Positions 1-11,143 of a stretch of 64,000 nucleotides of DNA are shown here, piece by piece. The notes under the pieces are model-generated. The model searched no databases. It saw only the letters and a program-made list of their open reading frames with translations, and was not told the DNA's origin. The DNA is from Ananas comosus (Eukaryota > Streptophyta > Magnoliopsida > Poales > Bromeliaceae). Both the position numbers and the translations under genes were made by a program. Position 1 is the stretch's first letter. Each line of letters begins with the position of its first letter. Where the stretch lies: NCBI RefSeq assembly GCF_001540865.1, contig NW_017893403.1, positions 22,267 through 86,266 on the forward strand. Direction: 5' to 3'.

Positions 1-110
1 AAAAAAGTGACGATAAGTTGCCCTAAAAGATGTATCTGTAACAGCCTGAATAACAGTAGGTCATAGAAGAAGTAATCAGTAGAGGGAGCAGTAAAAATAG
101 TAGGTTTACA

Positions 111-725
111 AGTTTGAAGAGAGAATAAAGGCGGCAGCAAGAGAGTCGAAGGGAGGCTTGGTGTGGCGATCCGGTGGAAGGAGGTGGCGATCCTGGGGAA
201 GCTCCTCGGAGGCTTCGGGCGAAGCTCCGGCTGATGCAGAGTAGGCGGGGGTAGCCCGGCTGGCGCGGAGGAAGCGGGCGAAGCCTCGACTGGTGCGGGG
301 TCGGCTCGCTGGGGTATCCTGCCTGGCGGAGGAGACGAAGCCGAATAGGGGTTCTAGCGTATCTGGGAAGCGTAAAACTTCTATCTGGTGGATGCGGGCA
401 GTCCGCCACTCGGGTCGGAGGGAAATGGCGGACCCAAGACCCGCCGGGTTGCGGGTGGTGCGCGGAGAAGGAAGGAACCGAGCCCATTACCGCTTAAGAG
501 CGGGTCGGGCGGGCGAACCACATATGCGGGTCGGGGCGAAATGGCGAGCCCATTACCCGCCGGGTTGCGGATGATGCGAAGAAGGGAGGATCCGGCGCCC
601 GTTTGCCCGAGAGCTGCAATCTGGACCAGGAAGGCCCAGGACGCGGCCCAAAAACAATACCTGACGGGGGAAGCAGTCCAACCGGCCTCATTCCTATTGA
701 ATCTTTTTGTTGTTTAGCCCCCCAG
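111..725. repeat. GC-rich dispersed repeat block, copy 1
   Basis: A GC-rich stretch in otherwise AT-rich DNA. By eye it is nearly identical to 29590-30157: both start at AGTTTGAAGAGAGAATAAAG and end at the run TTGTTGTTTAGCCCCC. It contains repeated phrases such as GGCGAGCCCATTACCCGCC. Similar wording (GGCGAGCCCACTACCCGC) occurs inside the LTR at 16338-17086, so the block may derive from an LTR or other mobile element. Several overlapping ORFs run through it on both strands, but none shows a recognisable domain, so I treat them as GC-driven shadows. The first 110 bases of the window are outside the repeat and show nothing recognisable. Confidence 0.7.
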
Positions 726-2279
726 AGTTTAGCAAGTTTCCATTCCAGTATGTATCCAAAGTAGTATAGATAGAAGTATGCAATACGAACTAGTTGATGG
801 TTATAAATAGAAAAGGTTAAATTATATAAAACTTTCTGTCAAAATCCAATTTTTCACTTTCCCCCCGTCAATTAAAAAACATACATTTTGCCCCCTTGTA
901 AAATAAAAAATATTCACAGGGGGGTGTTTGGGAATAACTTCGGAGTTAATGGGTTATTCCACCCCTTAACCCCGAACCAAATGGGTATGCAGCAGTCACG
1001 TTGACTACGTAACGTTCTTAATTAATCAAATTACTCTCCTAAAATTCACCCATTTCATTATATTTTTTTAAAAAAAATTTATTATATTTTCCTCTCAAAA
1101 AATAAATGTAATTAACTAATTATAAATGATGTGGTATAGCTGCTACATAGTAAACCTCCTCATTCTCTTGGATTTGCTCTAATGCTATGAAAGCATGGCC
1201 AAAAAAGCATCCTGCTAGAACTCTCATTAATATTTACAAATAATTATTCACCAAAGTAATAATTATACTCATATCAAGTACATACAAATAATTTACTCTA
1301 ACAAGTTCTTAGGGTAAATTCTTTGTAGTACCAAACGAAACAACAACAACAAAAAAACCAAAAAGAATCTATTGACGTCAAATAGATGTAATTAATCTAA
1401 GTCTAGCTACTGTCTTGTTAAGAGATGAAGACTTTCGTTCTTCTAAGTCGTTTTTAATAATAGAGATTCCGAATCGATGATCGAAACCATTAAAATTAAT
1501 CTAGAGTATTTAAAGTCTCTAGAAACTAAATTTCATAAATTTTAAAAACTATTTACGTAATGATCAAATAATTGCAAAATCAACCGTTTGTTACGACTAA
1601 TATAAGACATTTTCATGTTTAATGGTATTATAGAGCAATACAAACCATCTAAATTTTTAATATAAAATTCTTCAAACTATTTAGATAACATTCGATAATT
1701 TTAATTATGAATTGAAAAAAATCTAACATCTATTTTAATAAGATTATTCATTTTTAACTTTTCATTTTTTGACTCTTCAATAGACTTGATAATAGTTTTT
1801 AAAATTTTTAAAATTTAATTTCTAAATATTTTAAATACTCTAAATCAATTTTACCTGTTCTGATTATCAATTCAAAATTTTTATCATCAATGTAACCGTT
1901 TAGGAAGACGGAGACCTCGACTATCTAAATGGATAGTAGCTGGATTTGAATTAATCCATTTTACCCCTCAAAAGTGTGTCTAGTGAGTTTGTTACCTTAG
2001 GCCCTAGATTTTTAGGTAATTCAAATATCAATGCCAGAAATCTTTCAAAAATACAGCAGGCACATAAAATCCATAGATTCCAGTACAAAGGTGCACTTCA
2101 AACCCAAATCTATTTGAAATTCCATCAAGTGACAATCAGAGAATGACTTCAAGGAGGCAGAGTTTGTGCGATTACCGACACCGGTAAGCAGATTACAACT
2201 TTTTAACAAGTCCATCTAGCTAACCACAAAACATCATTTATCAGAGCAGTCTTCCAGTCCTCCACAACACTAATGCCTT
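726..2279. other. AT-rich intergenic region downstream of SAP18
   Basis: No coding exon is seen here. A short foldback around 920-985 reads GGGTGTTTGGGAATAAC and then runs back through CCCCGAACCAAATGGG; this resembles the terminus of a Tourist/Harbinger-type MITE. The rest is low-complexity AT-rich DNA. The part just below 2280 is the likely 3'UTR of SAP18. Confidence 0.4.
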
Positions 2280-5200
2280 TCAGAGGATAGCAACACTCAA
2301 GTAATCCCCTATCTTCAAGATACACAAGAGATTGAATCAGTACAAAAGTTTCCTGAACAATTTTGGGTGGCAACTGTAGATCAAAATTTTGAGTTAATTC
2401 TCACCTGAAAGCCGAGTTCTGCTAGCGTCTTTCCGTCGTCCAGTCTGCCGTTTCCGTATGAAAAGGTCATCCCCACCTTCGATATCAAGATACAAAAAAC
2501 GGTTAAAAAATTCTATTCTAAACATAATGAAGGACAGCAAGCCACAAACGAGCCGCTCGAGTCTAACTAATGAATTCTAGTTTCCCCACACCACGCTTAT
2601 ATAACAGGTTTAATAATTAACTGACGAGAATGCTCATCTAGTCCAATGCTTAAAATCGCTGACGAAAAATTGTATTGATATATTCCCAGTACTATCAGGA
2701 TATCTGTGATTTAGTCCTCCAACTTTTAACTAAAAAAAAATTTAATCCTCAAATTTTCCCTTATGTTGCTGTTGTATCCTCGACCGTCCAAAATGGATAA
2801 TTCTCCTGAATGAGGTGTTTAGTACCTGAATATTTACATGTGAAATGACCATTTTAACCCTGTTTCAAGTCAAATCAAAACAGGAAATTTGTATTAAAGT
2901 AGAAGAATAAAGTCAGTCATCATGAGGTCCTGTGATTCCCGGCATGCAAATGGAACAAGTGGAGAAGTTAAAGGACTAGTGTTGGGGACTGAGTTGTAAT
3001 ATGGGAAAGGTATAGGGCCTAGTTGCACATTTTAAACTCTTACGAGTTATAATGCCGCCAATACTCAATACCAAGCTACACCAGAAGAAGTTAATTATTT
3101 CTTAGTAACATCGAGGAAATTGTAACATCAAGAGAGTTCTAGTTTGGGAACAGCTATATAAATGCTATCCCACAGTAGCAAAGAAACTGCAAAGGAATTT
3201 CACTTTTCAATAAAGGTAGTAACTTTCTCATAGTGGTTTGCTTAAATAAAACTCGCCTAGAAAAAGCTACCAAAGATAATTGTAATTATTTTAACAAGTA
3301 AAAGCCAGAGCTCTTGGATTCTCTTTATTTTGTTTAAAGAAACAAAAGTGGGGTATCTCTCTAGTGCAGATTGTGATGCTGTTAGCTACGTTGACAGCAG
3401 AACATTTAGAAAATATTATCATTGGAAGATAATGCTACACTATAAGGTAGTGCCTGGCTCGGGGATTCCTAGCACAAGGACGGTGAAAAACATTATTAAA
3501 TATTTTAGATCCTAAGTCTTGTCCCCACTCTTTGTTGGAGAGAGTGGGACTTCAGCTGGGATAGTGGCTTGCCAATGAGGATATCATAATTCCATCCCAC
3601 CTAACGGAATTCTGTCCTCACAGAAAATTGGGTCACTGTCAGGATATCTGACTAATCCCAGGTGGTGTCAGTAGCAATTCCAGCTGCGCTTAGTGGGATA
3701 GTGGGGATATTCACCACTAACCACTATTTTCACGCTATTCCCAAAGAAGCACTACCTACAATTATTTTCTTTTTCGCTATATACGAAGCCAAATCTTACC
3801 GGTCTCACCACGAAACGTCCATTCTTATCTGGATAGACAAAAGCAAATGAGAGCTTCGCATCTCTCTTCCTAGCAGCAGGAGCTACCTCTTTAACCTATA
3901 AAGAGGGTCAGTTCTTTTTTTTTTTCTTCTTATTTTTCTACTCAAAAAAGTAAATAAAATGATGAAGATAGTCGGTGGGAATCCATTACTAAATCAGTGA
4001 GCTCACGAAGAGTCGCATCCTTCCATGTGTAAATTTGGACTTCATCTTTTGGCTCCTTCCCTCTCACAGCAAAGTCTTCATTCGGATGATGCCCACCAAT
4101 CTGTTTAATTTGCAGTAACATATTGTCAGTCATTTAAGACATTACAGCACATCGTACAACTGACTCAAAAATGAATCATGTGAATCAACAAACCAAAGCT
4201 CAATTTGATGTTCCCTCTGAGAAAATCTAAATTGCACGCTCTGAAGAAATCAAATGAAGTTCTTCTGTGACTCCCATTTTTCTTACATAATTAACGAAGT
4301 TAATTAAACTATGTTTTCTGTGTACCGTCAATCAGCTAAATATTCAATTCTATGAGAGTCGACAGGACCAATTACACTTTCCTCTAACAATCAATAACCA
4401 ATCTGGACATGACCATGCATAGATGGCACAAATGGAGCAGTTCCTACTTCTACTCCTGATAAATATCTTATCTGATGTTGTTGGGTGTTGTTTATTCACC
4501 CATAAAGTAAGCACCATTCGCGTAAAATAATTTTGTCTCTTATAAGCAAAAATAAAAGAACAATATTCAGATTAATCCATGGATTGCAAATCAAAAACTA
4601 ACACAACTATGAAGCAAATAACGTACAAATAACGTACGACAGAAAATCAAAAACTAACACAACTATGAAGCAAATCAATGCATTTTTGTGTACAAATAAC
4701 GTTCGACAGAAAATCAAAGACTAACAAAACTATGAAGCAAATCAATGCATTTTTCTCTTCCCCAAATTAAACAGAGCAACATACACATGTGCAGTTTCTT
4801 CTGTAAGGCAACTAATAGTAGCTTCACATGCTTGGACTAAAGAAGCAATGGGCACAAACGTAAACAGGACAAGAACTTAACGAGTTCATCAGAATCATAA
4901 CAACTTCTATACTCTCATGCTATAACAGCAATTATAGAACTCATGTAGAGTTCATCAGAAACAAAAAGTTCCGTCCTCTTATGTTCTCATGGCAATTACC
5001 AGATCAGTGAGCAAACTAATGCTAGAGAAATAATTTGGTTCAGGCAGAAATCAACTAGCATTGAGTGAAAATCTCAGCACTTCAAGAGTCAGAATATTTA
5101 TCAGCCTGCAAACAGTTAAAGATTGCAAATTTTTATCTGCAGCCAGTTATGTGACAAAAAATGGTGCTGAAATGGAGGACATCATATCATCTAGAAAAGT

Positions 5201-8200
5201 TAACACCAGGAAGAAGCCTTACAACAATAAATAGACAGGTTAAGCTCATAAACATGGGAACAACATCCAACATTAGATTTGGAGGAGTCATCTGAAAGGA
5301 TTGGAGGCAATAATAATTCACAAGCCAACGAATCTTAAGCAACACATTTATTGTACTGAATTGCAGAGTGGAAATTGCCTCCCTTAAAAGAAAAGGTTTT
5401 ATCATTCCATACATGCATGTTGATCAAATTTTGTTACCTAAGTTCTTTTAACAGCATATATAGGTATTTCTTAGCTATGTGGGCTAAGCCTTCCAACATA
5501 TACTACAATATAAAATTTCTATTCAATCCGTGAGTTTCGACTTGGCGAACTAAATTACCTTGTGATTAATTAACTGCAGACACAGAAATAAAAGGTTAAA
5601 ATGTATAGAGACCCCTGTACTATACCCGATTTTGAAATTGCCCCCTCAACTTTCATTATTGTAATTTACACCCCTTGTACTATCAAATTTTCTTAATCAC
5701 ACGCCTCCGTCACTAAAAAAATTGGGGATTTTCATTTCTTTACTGTTGATGATTGCATGAGAGCCGCGAAACATAGAGAAGCGGCCAAGACCTAGGGTAA
5801 CAGCAGCAACAATGGAAAATGGATGACCCACCTCCTCCAAAAATGATGATGGGGAATAGATACAAACAAAGGTCAAGCTCCTTCTTTTGGCCCTTGGCGG
5901 CAACACAATCTTGGAGGTGGTCACAACGACCTCCTTACCTTATGTCAATTATTGAGGCACAATGGAAATCCCCAATTTTTTTTTATTGACAGAAGGGTTT
6001 ATTACGAGTAATTAACAGTACAGGGGCTGTAAATCAAACAAATAAGAGTTGCGAGGGCAACTTTAGAATCGGATATAGTATAGGGGATCTCCATGCATTT
6101 TTAATCAACATGTCATACAACATATTGCTTAATAAAGTGATTTGGATTTTAATGCTAATAAAGAATGATATTATAACAAAGAATGAATTCAGTTTTTAGT
6201 AGGCAACTGCCAGTTGCAGGAGTGTTCTGTGTTATCTTATCGTTCAGTTGTCATTCTAAGCCTTTTGTATGGGGCAAGCAAAGTGTTTGAATGAAGATAA
6301 TGATGTGAAAACAAAACTAAACCATACATAGAAGATGGTAACCAAGAAATTAGAAACAAAAAAAGTTCCATGTTCAAAACATCAGTCCACAAACCAATGT
6401 AATTTCTTTGACTAAAGTCTAATGGTTTTAAACTCTTTAAGTTGAATCCACTGACTATCACATTTGCGGGCAATCAAATCCAATAGATCATAGAAATCTA
6501 AACCTAGTAAGCGTAATAAACAAGAGCCTACATGCATTAGCTAGTGCATCAACTGGTCAACTTGGCAAAAAGAAGTAAAAAGAAAGCATAGGTGGACGGG
6601 ATCCACAGGAATGCTAACACGGCATAAATAAAAATGGAAATTACATCAGCGGTATATGTTTTTTCTTGTGGAAAGCAAGATAGATACAAATGCCTTTCTA
6701 TCGAACTTTTATTTTTGTACCTATTCTCAGCAATATACTAGAATGTCACATAATACCATAATAGCCACTATGCATTTGAATGCTCCAGAGACTGCAAATT
6801 ATGAACTTTAAAACTGAAGAAGGAATACCAGCAAACTTTATGATGATAAACTTAAACTTTGAATACTCAACAGAGCCCCAATGACCCATTATAGAGCATG
6901 AGGCTAAGTAGAGTATTTGTGCCCATGTAACAAAGCTGATTAAATTAATTCCTAAGAACATAATATTAGTAACAAGTGAATTTCAATGACCAATGAGATA
7001 TAGAGGAGGTTTTCATGCCTACCTTTGTAAAAACTCGAAGCAAGAGAGGGCAAGTTTGCAAATTCAAAATTAAAAAGAAAAATTAGCTCAATATTTGATG
7101 ATGCACTTGAAAAGGAGAATGAAGGAAAAGATGGAGCATGCCCTAACATCAACATATGTTAATTAAACTAACACAAACACAAAGTAAGCAAAAATTATTA
7201 TCAAGAACTTCAAATTTAGTAAGTTCAATTAGGCCGTCGTCATACTGTAAAATCTTCTTTAGTCACAAGCATCATCGCTATTTAGCTATAGTACGTTGTG
7301 CGCATCCTTTAACATCATATTTCCAAAAAAAGAAAAAAAATCCAATGCATTGTTAAGTTTCAGCCATGCATGCTGTGCTCAGTCACATAGATGCTTGCGA
7401 AATTAACACTTTGGGTTCTTAAAAATTACTTTGCCTCAAGGAAAAATAAATCATTTAATCTTCTCGGTATCATCAAAATTTTTTTTTTTTTGATAATCCA
7501 TTCCTTAGAATTTAGGTTAAAATGTACGGAGACCCCCTTAACCATAGGCCATCTCAACTATAATTTTTTTTTATAGAGACCCCCCTAACTTTTGATTTCT
7601 TCAAACTGAATTAATCTATTTACTTTAGTTGGAATTATTTTAACAAATTTATAGTTATATTAGCTATCAATCATTAAACATTTCAATTTCAATTGCTAAA
7701 AAATAATTAAAATTGTTAAATTTAATGAAATCATCAATGAATTTGATGAAACCCCAAATTATTTGATAGTCACTTAATTCAAAATAATTGAAACCTAATG
7801 GGGTCTCAATCAAGAAGTTTAAAGTTGAAGGGGCAGTTTCAAAATGGCCTAAAGTTGAGGGAGTATCCATACATTTTTACCTGCAATCTATTAACGGAAA
7901 ACAACACCTTTTGATTTAACAAATTTTTTTTCTATAATCCTTCACATAAAGGAGGAGATGCACATAAAGGATAAAACATGCATTGCTAATAGTTCAATGT
8001 AATAAATTTTGCCCACATACTTACAACTCAAGTTTGTACACTAGGAATATGACATTGATCCCGAACAAAAGGGTCAAAGAAAACTCAAGAAGATCGGCAA
8101 ACTGTTTGCACAACAGAAGCCAGCAACTGATGAATATAAATATTAAAAACATTGTTCTGTAGTAGCTTATGCTTTCAAAGACAAACGATTGTTTCTCATG

Positions 8201-8921
8201 ATATCAAAGCAAGAGATCCTGAGTTTAAATTCTACTAGACCCCTAATCTCATTATTAGGCCTCGTTTGTACGTCGGAATAAGTTATTGGATGACAAGCTA
8301 TCCGATACGAAAATTTTCTTAATTCATTGGAAGATAGGAGTTAGATTTTTGCTCCTTAAAAGGCCTCGGCATCCGTGATTTGGAAGGGTAGCATATCTTA
8401 CTTACTTACAAGGTGATTTATCTCATTCCGAATATGCAATTCCATTTTAAACATTCGACCACACTCCTAGCTTCCAATCACACAAAAAGATTTCTCGTAG
8501 GTCCTGTTTGGACGCATGAATATCTCGTCCGGTATATATTCTTTTAATTAACTTAAAACAGTGTGCGTTTAGTAGATAAGGGAGTGCGATCAAATATTTA
8601 GAATTGAATTTCATATTCGGTAGTCAAGTAAATTTTTTTCTTTATAATAAGATAAATCATCTTGCAGGTAAAATATTATCCTAGTACTAAATAATGGATA
8701 ACGAAATCTTTGAAGAAACAAAAAATCAAACATCTTCTTAGCATCAGTTACGAGAGAATCAAATCAAATGATCTTTGGAAATCAAGAAAGGATGACAGAA
8801 AGAGCACCTTCTCACGGTCGACAGGCTCGACGCGAGGGCGGGCAGGCGGGGGAGGCCCCCTGGCCTGAACAGAAGGCATCGGCCTTCCCGCCCTATTCTG
8901 CACTTCCGGAGCCCCGGCCAT
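2280..8921 (-). CDS. SAP18: SAP18, Sin3-associated polypeptide 18 homolog (six exons, proximal first exon)
   Basis: SAP18 is a small ubiquitin-fold protein of the Sin3-HDAC and ASAP/PSAP complexes, linking histone deacetylation and splicing-related RNP in the nucleus. Minus-strand coding exons: 8808-8921 (starts MAGAPEVQNRAGRP, ends EPVDREK), 7023-7055 (TCPLLLRVFTK), 3990-4100 (IGGHHPNEDFAVRGKEPKDE, later QIYTWKDATLRELTDL), 3800-3895 (VKEVAPAARKR, LSFAFVYPDKNGRFVV), 2405-2476 (TFSYGNGRLDDGKTLAELG), 2280-2312 (IGDYLSVAIL, stop). All exons are phase 0 and sum to 150 residues, the usual family length. Every junction is GT-AG except the acceptor before exon 2, where the bases preceding ACTTGC read GCAA instead of GCAG. 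Skipping that 33-nt exon keeps frame but removes eleven conserved residues of the first strand, so function of this copy is uncertain. Two further first exons lie upstream. Confidence 0.9.
2700..3660. other. SAP18 intron 4, repeat-derived filler
   Basis: This lies in the 1.3 kb intron between the fourth and fifth SAP18 exons (2477-3799). Phrases near 2711 (TTAGTCCTCCAACTTTTAAC) and 2985-3035 (GGGGACTGAGTTGTAATATG) look like the loosely inverted ends of a MITE. A short plus-strand ORF at 3330-3515 has no recognisable domain. Confidence 0.3.
4588..4751. repeat. Imperfect tandem repeat, about three units, in SAP18 intron 2
   Basis: The phrase AAATCAAAAACTAACACAAC followed by TATGAAGCAAAT occurs three times between 4588 and 4751, spaced by variants of ACAAATAACGT(A/T)CGACAG. 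The repeats are direct and slightly diverged. They lie within SAP18 intron 2 (4101-7022) and are probably neutral. Confidence 0.75.
5594..6105. mobile_element. MITE-like foldback element
   Basis: The left end (GGTTAAAATGTATAGAGACC then CCTGTACTATACC) is the approximate reverse complement of the right end (GGTATAGTATAGG-like sequence, then GGATCTCCATGCATTTTTAA). The interior is also folded: GATTTTGAAATTGCCCCCTC pairs with GAGGGCAACTTTAGAATC. No transposase ORF is present; a 75-codon minus ORF inside has no recognisable domain. It lies in SAP18 intron 2 and shares terminal wording with the element at 7514-7881, so the two belong to one family or superfamily. Confidence 0.7.
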
Positions 8922-8944
8922 TCTGCAATCCCTCTGCCAATCAC
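6711..8944. repeat. Segmental duplication, copy A (SAP18 exons 1-2 and intron 1)
   Basis: This segment matches 27340-29579 almost base for base; both begin ATTTTTGTACCTATTCTCAG and end at the CCTCTGCC(A/G)ATCAC motif just upstream of the SAP18 start codon. On the minus strand it holds SAP18 exon 1, intron 1 and exon 2. Copy A is in its native context because the remaining SAP18 exons follow downstream. The two copies differ by scattered substitutions and small indels, including one at each side of exon 2. Confidence 0.92.
7514..7881. mobile_element. MITE-like foldback inside SAP18 intron 1 (copy A)
   Basis: The left end reads GGTTAAAATGTACGGAGACC followed by CCCTTAACCATAGGCCATCT. The right end reads AATGGCCTAAAGTTGAGGGA then GTATCCATACATTTTTACC, its approximate reverse complement. 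It is about 370 bp, AT-rich inside and has no coding capacity. The same element is present at 28141-28507 in the duplicated segment, so it was inserted before the duplication. Confidence 0.75.
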
Positions 8945-9019
8945 AAAAAAAAAAAAAAAAAAAAAAAAAAAGTGATGGTAATTGTTGCCCTCCTACTATG
9001 AAAAACAGAAAGTAGTGTT

Positions 9020-9130
9020 ACCGAGTATGAGGCGGCTCGGCGGCGGGAGCGAGTCGCGGCGGCAGCGTAGAGGGAACGACAGAAAGAGAGCTTTCTGCTC
9101 TCCCCGCTTCCATCCTGAGTCCTCAAGTTT
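9020..9130 (-). promoter_or_regulatory. Putative SAP18 promoter/5'UTR segment (repeated in each unit)
   Basis: A short GC-rich patch upstream of the proximal SAP18 exon 1, with counterparts near 10770-10850 and 12490-12570. It is the only GC-rich, promoter- or leader-like sequence upstream of the ATG within each unit. I see no clear TATA box and cannot place the start site. It is inferred from position and composition only. Confidence 0.4.
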
Positions 9131-9257
9131 CTGCTAATCTCGGGTTGGGTCGGTAGCGGGTTAACGGATCGAGAAACCCATTAATAGGAATTTGAGTTAG
9201 TAAGGGTATTTTTGCGTTTTTTTAGTAATTTAGAATTGAGGTCCATTTCGTACTAAT

Positions 9258-9423
9258 GTTTTTTTTTTTTTTTTTCTTTTTAAGAGATAGGTAGCACGCT
9301 ATCCGTTTCGTTTATTTTATTTAGAAATAAACTTAACTGAAAATGTGAATCAACTTGGATTCGAACTTGGGTCTCGGATACCAACCACCGAGCTTTTGCC
9401 ACTTGTTCTAGGGACGGTCGGTC
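9258..9423 (-). mobile_element. tRNA-derived SINE, copy in unit 1
   Basis: On the minus strand the sequence reads from GACCGACCGTCCCTAGAACA through a TGGCAAAAGCTCGGTGG segment resembling a pol III A box. It then has GTTCGAATCC (a canonical B box) and ends CTATCTCTTAAAAAG plus an A-tract (T-tract on plus). That order of internal promoter boxes, short body and A-rich tail is typical of a plant SINE. The exact 5' end and target duplication are uncertain; CTAATGTT flanks both sides approximately. Copies are at 10976-11143 and 12695-12862. Confidence 0.7.
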
Positions 9424-10556
9424 ATAATAGTTTCTAATGTTCATTTGATAATAATAGTTTCTAATATGGCGTTAGAGGAAAAGAATATTGCAGTATATTT
9501 TTCTATTTTTTAGTAGGACTGTACCTACTAATTACTTATATATGATGATAAATATAAAATTTATTTTTTTAAAAAAATTTTTATCAGGCAATTTTTCTAT
9601 AATTCCAAACGCTGTGTAATTTTAAGTGTAAACATTATAATTAGTTATCATAAGTGTTATTATATTTCTTTTCTCTTTTTTAGTTTACAAGAGCAAATTT
9701 AATTTTCTTTACTCTTCACTTTTCATAAAAACTAGCTAAGGGCCCGCGCGATGTGGCGGAGAAGTTTTATTACAGTAAATTATTGTACACTAGGAATATG
9801 ACATCAAAAACAAACAAAAGGGTCAAAGAAAACTCAAGAAGATCGGCAAGCTGTATCCACAACAGAAGCTAGCAATTAATGAACATAAATATTAAAAACA
9901 TTGTTCTGTAGTAGCTTATGCTTTCAAAGACAAAGCATTGTTTCACATGATATCAAAGTAAGAGGTCCTAAGTTTAAATTCTATTAGACCCCTAATCTCA
10001 TTATTAGGCCTCGTCTGCACGTCAGAATAAGTTATTGGACGACAAGCTATCCGATGCGAAAATTTTCTTAATTCATTGGAAGATAGGAGTTAGATTTTTG
10101 CTCCTTAAAAGGCCTCGGCATCCGTGATTTGGAAGGGTAGCATATCTTACTTACTTACAAGGTGATTTATCTCATTCCGAATATGCAATTCCATTTTAAA
10201 CATTCGACCACACTCCTAGCTTCCAATCACGCAAAAAGATTTCTCGTAGGTCCTGTTTGGACGCATGAATATCTCGTCCGGTATATATTCTTTTAATTAA
10301 CTTAAAACAGTGTGCGTTTAGTAGATAAGGGAGTGCGATCAAATATTTAGAATTGAATTTCATATTCGGTAGTCAAGTAAATTTTGTTCTTTATAATAAG
10401 ATAAATCATCTTGCAGGTAAAATATTATCCTAGTACTAAATAATGGATAACGAAATCTTTGAAGAAACAAAAAATCAAACATCTTCTTAGCATCAGTTAC
10501 GAGAGAATCAAATCAAATGATCTTTGGAAATCAAGAAAGGATGACAGAAAGAGCAC

Positions 10557-10673
10557 CTTCTCACGGTCGACAGGCTCGACGCGAGGGCGGGCAGGCGGGG
10601 GAGGCCCCCTGGCCTGAACAGAAGGCATCATGGGCCTTCCCGCCCTATTCTGCACTTTCGGAGCCCCGGCCAT
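10557..10673 (-). CDS. SAP18: SAP18 alternative first exon, tandem copy 2
   Basis: 39 codons from ATG to a GT donor (AAG|GTGCTC), reading MAGAPKVQNRAGRPMMPSVQ and ending RVEPVDREK. Compared with the proximal copy it has Glu6 to Lys and one extra Met codon. It ends in phase 0, so it could splice to the same downstream SAP18 exons in frame. As a first exon it has no acceptor, so transcripts starting here would skip the proximal copy. The antisense ORF of 66 codons over it is a shadow. Confidence 0.75.
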
Positions 10674-10975
10674 TCTGCAATCCCTCTGCCAATCACAAAA
10701 GAAAAAAAAAAAATTAAAAGAAAAAAGTGATGGTAATTGTTGCCCTCCTACTATGAAAAACAGAAAGTAGTGTTACCGAGTATGAGGCGGCTCGGCGGAG
10801 AAAGAGAGCTTTCTGCTCTCCCCCGCTTCCATCCTGAGTCCTCATGTTTCTGCTAATCTCGGGTTGGGTCGGTAGCGGGTTAACAGATCGAGAAACCCGT
10901 TAATAGGAATTTGAGTTAGTAAGGGCATTTTTGCGTTTTTTTAGTAATTTAGAATTGAGGTCCATTTCGTACTAA

Positions 10976-11143
10976 TTTTTTTTTTTTTTTTTTTTTTTTT
11001 TAAGAGATAGGTAGCACGCTATCCGTTTCGTTTATTTTATTTAGAAATAAACTTAACTGAAAATGTGAATCAACTTGGATTCGAACTTGGGTCTCGGGTA
11101 CCAACCACCGAGCTTTTGCCACTTGTTCTAGGGACGGTCGGTC
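10976..11143 (-). mobile_element. SINE, copy in unit 2
   Basis: Carried along with the tandem unit: same internal B box (GTTCGAATCC on minus) and A-tail, with a longer uninterrupted T-tract on plus than in unit 1. Confidence 0.68.

Larger units (their letters stand above)
8039..9787. repeat. Tandem array unit 1 (SAP18 promoter and first exon)
   Basis: First of three head-to-tail units, 1749 bp. It starts at CACTAGGAATATGACATTG and ends at AAATTATTGTA, where the next unit restarts. It contains the SAP18 exon 1 used in the gene model (8808-8921, minus), a GC-rich 5'UTR/promoter-like segment (about 9020-9130), a SINE (9258-9423) and a truncated Helitron-type end (about 9733-9787). It differs from units 2 and 3 by an uninterrupted A-tract at 8944-8971 and about 28 extra bases in the GC-rich stretch near 9040-9080. 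Confidence 0.93.

Noticed and set aside
2208..2395. Minus-strand open frame without ATG reading LPPKIVQETFVLIQSLVYL
   Set aside because: The SAP18 last exon (IGDYLSVAIL, stop) occupies 2280-2312 in another frame and fits the family and splice sites, so the longer frame is accidental.
3942..4133. 63-codon ORF MTDNMLLQIKQIGGHHPN as a separate small gene
   Set aside because: The ends are intron read-through; 3990-4100 is SAP18 exon 3 with clean acceptor and donor.
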